64,000 nucleotides of DNA from Calliphora vicina (taxonomy: Eukaryota; Arthropoda; Insecta; Diptera; Calliphoridae), in assembly GCF_958450345.1 (NCBI RefSeq), contig NC_088781.1:124136431-124200430 (forward strand), read 5' to 3'. Under the pieces are notes generated by a model, which was not told the DNA's origin, ran no database searches, and saw only the letters and a list, made by a program, of their open reading frames with translations. Made by a program: the position numbers and the translations under genes. This document shows positions 59,263 to 64,000 of the stretch, piece by piece (positions within the stretch are counted from its first letter, which is position 1; every line of letters starts with the position of its first letter).

Positions 59263-59280
59263 TTCTATAATTTGTTAAAA

Positions 59281-59450
59281 TAATAATAAAGCATTAAAAA
59301 ACCACAAAAACTAATAAATGTCATTGCAAACATTCGTTTATAACTATTATTTTAAGTGATTTACTATTTAATACAAAATATAAAACACAATTTGGTTATT
59401 TTTATTATGTGGACGAGTTATTTTCGGTGTCTGGTGCAAAATAATCCTGT
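59281..59450 (+). repeat. Flanking repeat, unit 3, decayed
   Basis: AAAGCATTAAAAAACCACAA, CACAATTTGGTTATTTTTAT, TATGTGGACGAG and TTTTCGGTGTCTGG follow in the order of unit 2's left part. Similarity is lower than between units 1 and 2. Confidence 0.5.
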
Positions 59451-59666
59451 AAATAATTACGTGCAAGTGTGTTTCAGTTCTAGTATTTATAATATAACTT
59501 TTTCTTAAGTATGCATTTAAAACGAAGAATTCACTGATGTAAATCCATAAATGAGGTTGTTAATGTTTAAGAAAAAGATATAGTGAAGTTCGAAAATAAA
59601 TGAAGCATTATTTCAAAATGCAAAATTATGTAAAATTGAATGATGGAAGAACTTTCTAATTATTCA

Positions 59667-60360
59667 CTATACCACCATAGTATAGATAATATAATGCGTT
59701 AGAACTGATATTTAATCCCACATAAAATTTTCCGATTGATTCATAATCAGTTTCTGAGTCGATTTAAGCGTCCGTTCTTCCGTTTTTCTGGCTGTCCATG
59801 TAAACCTTATGTACAAAGTACAAGTCGCAATTTTGAAGATGTCGAAGCTTAACAGGTTAAAATCGTCCCATTATTTATCCTAACCCCCATACAAACGTCT
59901 ACCCGAAACAGGACGTTTTTGTCATACATTTCTGATTTATATAGAAATCAATACAAATTTCTTCTCAAATAAGTTTTACATAAATAAAAATCACATTCAG
60001 ATTTTTTTTTGCGGATCAATCCATAATTGACCATAGCTCCCATATAAGGCCTACTTCCGAGAATCACTTTAAGGAGCATAAATCTCTAACAAATATACAT
60101 ATTTATATACATAACATTCAACACAAATATTTCATATAGAAATACAACACGCCACCTAATTTCATGACAATAGTCCCATAATTAGTCATAGATCCCTTAT
60201 GATGACATCTCTTAATAATGTTGGTGTACTATCAAAATTCAACAAAACTAAGTTTCATATTAAAGAAAATTACAAGATTTAATTTCATGGCGATGAGTCC
60301 ATAATTATATATAGCTTCCAAAAAGGATTTTGAACTCTTATTTGAAACAATATATATTTA
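59667..60360 (+). repeat. Family A repeat copy
   Basis: It begins ACTATACCACCATAGTATAG and carries CTGGCTGTCCATGTAAACC, CCCCCATACAAACGTC, TCCATAATTGACCATAGCTC and later AATTTCATGGCGA units. The end is eroded where the mariner relic begins at 60360. More diverged than the copy at 19438. Confidence 0.75.
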
Positions 60361-60362
60361 CT

Positions 60363-61930
60363 CAAAGTATTGACCATTGTTAGCTACGTATGACCTTTTA
60401 GCATCTCTCTGGCAACATATGGGTTCTGATCCAAAAGAATTGCTCATCTTTTCAGGTCATGAACGAATCAAGCCAATTTCAGATACTCTGCTCTTGAGTG
60501 AAGCATATCCCAGAGAGAGCATTCTGCATCAATCGAAACAAATAATAGTCGGACGGGGCATAGTTGTCATGCCGAGCATTGTCATAATGCAATATTACGG
60601 TTTCATGTCTGGGCACATATTCTGGTCGTTTTCGTCTGGTTGGCAAATGCTAGCTCCAACACAATGGGTTATCTTTGCTTGAAACTGACTGTGTAGTTCT
60701 GTATCTGAGCAATGACAAATTGTATCTGCCATGATGGCCAGTTTCACTAAGCTGACGGATAAAATTACATCCATTTGGGATGGCAGCCACTGCATCCTAA
60801 GTTGTTTTAAAATATCATCCGATACTCTACCTTGAGCTAACTAACACATTTGACTTAACAAATCTGATGGTTTTCTGCCTGATTAATCGACTTCTGCCAA
60901 AAGTTTCTTGAGATGGTTATCTTCAGAGTCGGAAATGAACTGATGAGTTTTGCTTTCAAGGTTTCATACATATTGGCAGCCGGAGGGTTGATTATGATGT
61001 CTTGCACTTTCTCGACGATGTTGCTCTCTATTGATGCCAAAATTGTGTGAAATTTAGTTGCGTTTTGAGTAATATCAGTCATTTTAAACTGCGATTCCAT
61101 TTGATTAAACCAAAGCAATGGATCTGAACGCCAAAATGGTGGTGCTTTAACAGCTACTCTTGAAATTTCCATATGAGGAGAATTTGACATCCTTATAACT
61201 TAAAATCTTCAAAATTCGGGTTCACCAATTTGTTGGCACATATTTAGATTTTTAATATAAATATAAATAAAAATTCTTTATTAGTTCAAATTCAAAAACC
61301 GATTGATTAATTTTAAAAAAGTTTTATTTGTTACAATTTTAGTGTGACAAGTATATTTTTGTAAAGTGTTTATTTAAGAGGCACCACTGAGTCCTTGTGC
61401 TTGATCAGATTTGAACAGCTCATAATAGGTAGGACACTTTTGCTCCCACCAAATACAGAAAATTACCTTAGCGCCATGGATATTTGGCTTTGGTGTTGAT
61501 TCGTCTGGTTGGCCTGGTTTCATATACGATCACTTGGGCTTCGGGTTATCGTAATAGATCCGGTTTTCATCGCAATTTATATGATTTTTTATAGCTTTTA
61601 AGCAGCATTTTGTACATGCAAAATCGCCTTTCAATCTCTCTCAGCTTCAATACGTATGGTATCTAATTACACTGCTTTTGGAGGAATCCTGCTGCTTGCT
61701 AACGTTTTGAAATTGCTGGATGATTTTGAAATCTTTTATTTAGCTTTACAACAATTTCCATGGAGATGTGCCTCCAATTCTTGCTTTTTAAAAATTTTTC
61801 GCTGGCCTGGGCGTTATTTGTTTTCCGTGTCAAAATCACCACTTCTGAACAGCACAAACCATCTATTGCACGATGAAACCGAAGAAGTACATTCACCGTA
61901 AGCTTTGTTGAGTAATCGGTTTGATTCACA
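60363..61930 (-). pseudogene. mariner transposase (DD34D-type) split by a gypsy fragment
   Basis: From 61930: HRAIDGLCCSEVVILTRKTN, LREIERRFCMYKMLLKSYK, CDENRIYYDNPKPK (first Asp), PNIHGAKVIFCIWWEQK and YYELFKSDQ at about 61405. After the gypsy segment it resumes near 60720 with RYRTTQ, RKRPEYVPRHETVILHYDNA (second Asp), YAPSDYYLFRLM (third Asp) and KDEQFFWIRTHMLPER, ending NNGQYFE near 60363. The segment between DNARHD and YAPSD is deleted (~25 residues), and several stops are present. The residue words are those of mellifera/irritans-type mariners. The N-terminal start is lost. Confidence 0.88.
60722..61400 (-). pseudogene. Gypsy LTR retrotransposon fragment: LTR end, primer-binding site and gag
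   Basis: On the minus strand, about 61400-61240 is an LTR-like stretch with AATAAA signals ending ATGTGCCAACAAAT. TGGTGAACCCGAATTTTG, a primer-binding-site region, follows at about 61229-61212. Gag starts at 61190 with MSNSPHMEISRVAVKAPPFW, then DPLLWFNQMESQF, ATKFHTILASIESNI and ANMYETLKAKLISSF. A one-base shift near 60925 leads to SDSEDNHLKKLLAEV, KPSDLLSQM, VSDDIL and KLAIMADTI. This order is the capsid part of insect gypsy-type Gag. Everything 3' of it (pol and the second LTR) is missing. Confidence 0.82.
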
Positions 61931-62109
61931 ATTTTTTTTTTCAAATTAAAGAATTAAAGCAAAATTTCCCGCATAAAAATTTGACATTTTCCAAGCAAAA
62001 AAAATGTTGTTGTTTCCACGATAATGTTAAATAACTAAGGGAAAACAAATTACAGATATGTTCTCTTCAAAATGACATATAAATTATTAAAAACAAAATC
62101 AGTGTTCAA
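61931..62109. other. Short spacer
   Basis: AT-rich, nothing recognised. Confidence 0.4.
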
Positions 62110-62290
62110 AAGATAAGCCATCTATGGTAAATCCCTCATTTTTAGGTAATACAGTCAATAATTTCATGACGATCGGTTAATTTTTGGTCATAACTCCCAC
62201 ATCAGCAAATTACTCATGAGATATTTATTTATAAACAAATCAGTGTATGGTATTACAGGTCATACTTGACCTTCCTTAAATAGTTTTACT
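62110..62290 (+). repeat. Family A repeat, 3' end fragment
   Basis: TTTCATGACGATCGGTTAAT, TTGGTCATAACTCCCACATC and GGTATTACAGGTCATACTTG match the tail order of family A. The GACCGACC core is reduced to GACCTTCC. Confidence 0.65.
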
Positions 62291-64000
62291 TTAAATTCTG
62301 ATATTTTTATATCTTAACAAAAAAAACTATTAAAATAATTCTAGTGGTGGACACAGTTGTAATATATAACAAAAATAACACTTCTCTCATTCTTAATGTA
62401 TGAACAAGTTAAACAAAGCTACCTAGTTGTTCTACTTAAACAATTTTTTCATAAACTTTCAGTTTAAAATTTCCACTCAATCACGTAAGTTTCGATTTTC
62501 TATTTTTACTTTCACTTTATTTATCATTATTGCTTATCTTTAATAAAAAATCATTTAATATACTAAAAGACGTTAAAAGTATTTCTATGCACCTTCTCAC
62601 TACAAAAAAATTGTTACAACATTTGGTTTCGTTTGAAACTTTATATATTTAAGCGGCTTCATAAAGTTAATAGTGTTACGACATGCCAACATGTCAACTC
62701 CAAGTGTCACAGAGTGTGTAAAAGAATGTCACAGGAAATGTGAAAAATTGAGAATGTTATTTGGTTAATTGTTTTTTCAAAAGTCACAGAGGTAACAAAA
62801 TCAAATAAATAATAAATGGAAAATATAAACAAACAAAAAGGAGATAAATAAAACAAAAAAAGACTGTTAACTAATAAATAAACTTAGAAGAAATTATAAA
62901 ACTAACTTTTGCTATAAATGGAAATAAGAAAAATTTTATAAAAAAAGACTTTAAACAAAATCTTTCCAAAATCGTTATACTAAAATCAAGTTTAAATTCA
63001 TGATTATGGTTGCGGGAATGAACTGTTTACAACTTATTGAATTTAACACTTTACGCACGCCAAAATGTTTTCAATCAGTTACACTTTTCTTTTTATATTC
63101 TTCCACTAGTAGCATTATTGAAATCACCCGATCACGTAATTCAAGTGAGAGTTACTGCTTAGCAGAGGAAAATCGAAGATTATTACGTGATTTTTGGTTA
63201 TAGTTATTGAAGATTTCTGAACAGGCACGTAATACTACAATACGTTGAAAATCTTAAATACAGGAAAACAGAAGAAATGTTAAGTTTAAACAGATGGAAA
63301 GAATTTCATATGAAATCATAAGAACGATAAGAACAAAAAAAAATATTTTCATTTAAATAATTTAGTTTTTAGAAATTACGAATAATATTTTTAAAGAATA
63401 ATTTTGAGCTACCAGAAAATAATGTACAGAAAACTACAGATTTTAAAGTAAGTGTTCGACAAAATTGTGTAGAAATTAAATAAATAATAGCATACATTTT
63501 CCAACATTAAATTATTACCTCCAGATTCATACAATAATTTTAAATTTAGAGCAAAATTAACATGCAAAATTTATTATTACTCATTTAAAGACAATTTCAT
63601 TCACCTTTTCTGTTTGTAACAAATGACAAGGTAAACGATAACTTCTACATAATTTACTGAATTTATTTAATCAATATTTTTAAATAAACAATTCTATATT
63701 AAAAAATATGTGTTTATATGTAGCGGAAAAGCAGTATGAATGAACATTTAATGTAAACATTCATTAATCATTTAAACTCTTTCATATCAAATAAAAAATT
63801 GGTGGAACAAACACAGACACTGCCTGTTTTAATAACAATACAATTTGTTTTAGTATTTTTTTTATATGGATTTTATTCGGATGTGGTAAAAAAGAGATTA
63901 AAGAACAAATAATCAAATAAAAGTAGCTACTTTCTATTTCTTTTAATTATATTCGAGAATTTGTCAAAGTCATTGCTTTCTATAGAAAGTCTTAATTCAT
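62291..64000. other. No gene seen
   Basis: AT-rich DNA with AATAAA-like words throughout. The 67-codon frame at 63000-63203 has no motif. Possibly unique host sequence. Confidence 0.5.

Overview
The window looks like intergenic or deep intronic DNA from a higher fly, probably a calyptrate such as a blowfly (inference). It is very AT-rich. It carries insect-type transposon relics (Tc1, mariner, hAT, piggyBac, LINE, gypsy) and dispersed repeats of a style I associate with calyptrate genomes. I see no rRNA, tRNA, bacterial gene, CRISPR array or intact host gene. The only host-gene candidate is a short possible terminal exon at about 10001-10110. Almost every real signal is a mobile-element relic or a tandem repeat, and no transposon here appears to encode an intact protein.

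Layout. 1-4535: a hAT transposase tail between ~290 bp inverted arms, then a small piggyBac-type MITE. 6240-8640: a mariner fragment, a Tc1 element with both terminal repeats, and a hairpin MITE. 10001-12532: the possible exon, a family B repeat and a TTAA-flanked MITE. 13090-16200: a mariner with 37-bp ends that encloses pieces of two LINEs, one fragment appearing twice. 17115-22570: an old Tc1-like transposase gene split by three later insertions, two of them hAT elements with perfect 8-bp target duplications. 23650-26128: a DD41D mariner, a family B copy and a gypsy reverse-transcriptase scrap. 26130-30715: a family A repeat split by a 3.6 kb composite with CACTATAGG ends that holds a decayed LINE. 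33120-37940: a mariner scrap, a GGGCGTGGCAC repeat with its own insertion, and a piggyBac element inside a foldback-like repeat.

40246-44362 is an 11-bp satellite of 372 full units. It runs 321 units without an indel and then shows a budding higher-order period of 71 bp. 45839-47001 is a second satellite with a 35-bp unit. 51390-53870 is a family B copy interrupted by a reversed family B copy whose internal GACA tract has grown to ~600 bp, plus a tandem duplication of the element's tail. 55420-62290 holds another Tc1 relic, two elements rich in GGTTAACCG-type motifs alternating with three copies of one flanking repeat, and a mariner split by a truncated gypsy element (LTR, primer-binding site, gag).

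For reference, family A copies start near TACACCACC and end near GGCTTGACCGACCAT. Family B copies carry ATTTTTCATTTGCGACCCC near one end and a GGTGAAGGGTATATAAG-type motif near the other. The genes do not work together as a pathway. The value of the region is a readable order of insertions and several stages of tandem-repeat birth. All coordinates and alignments were made by eye.
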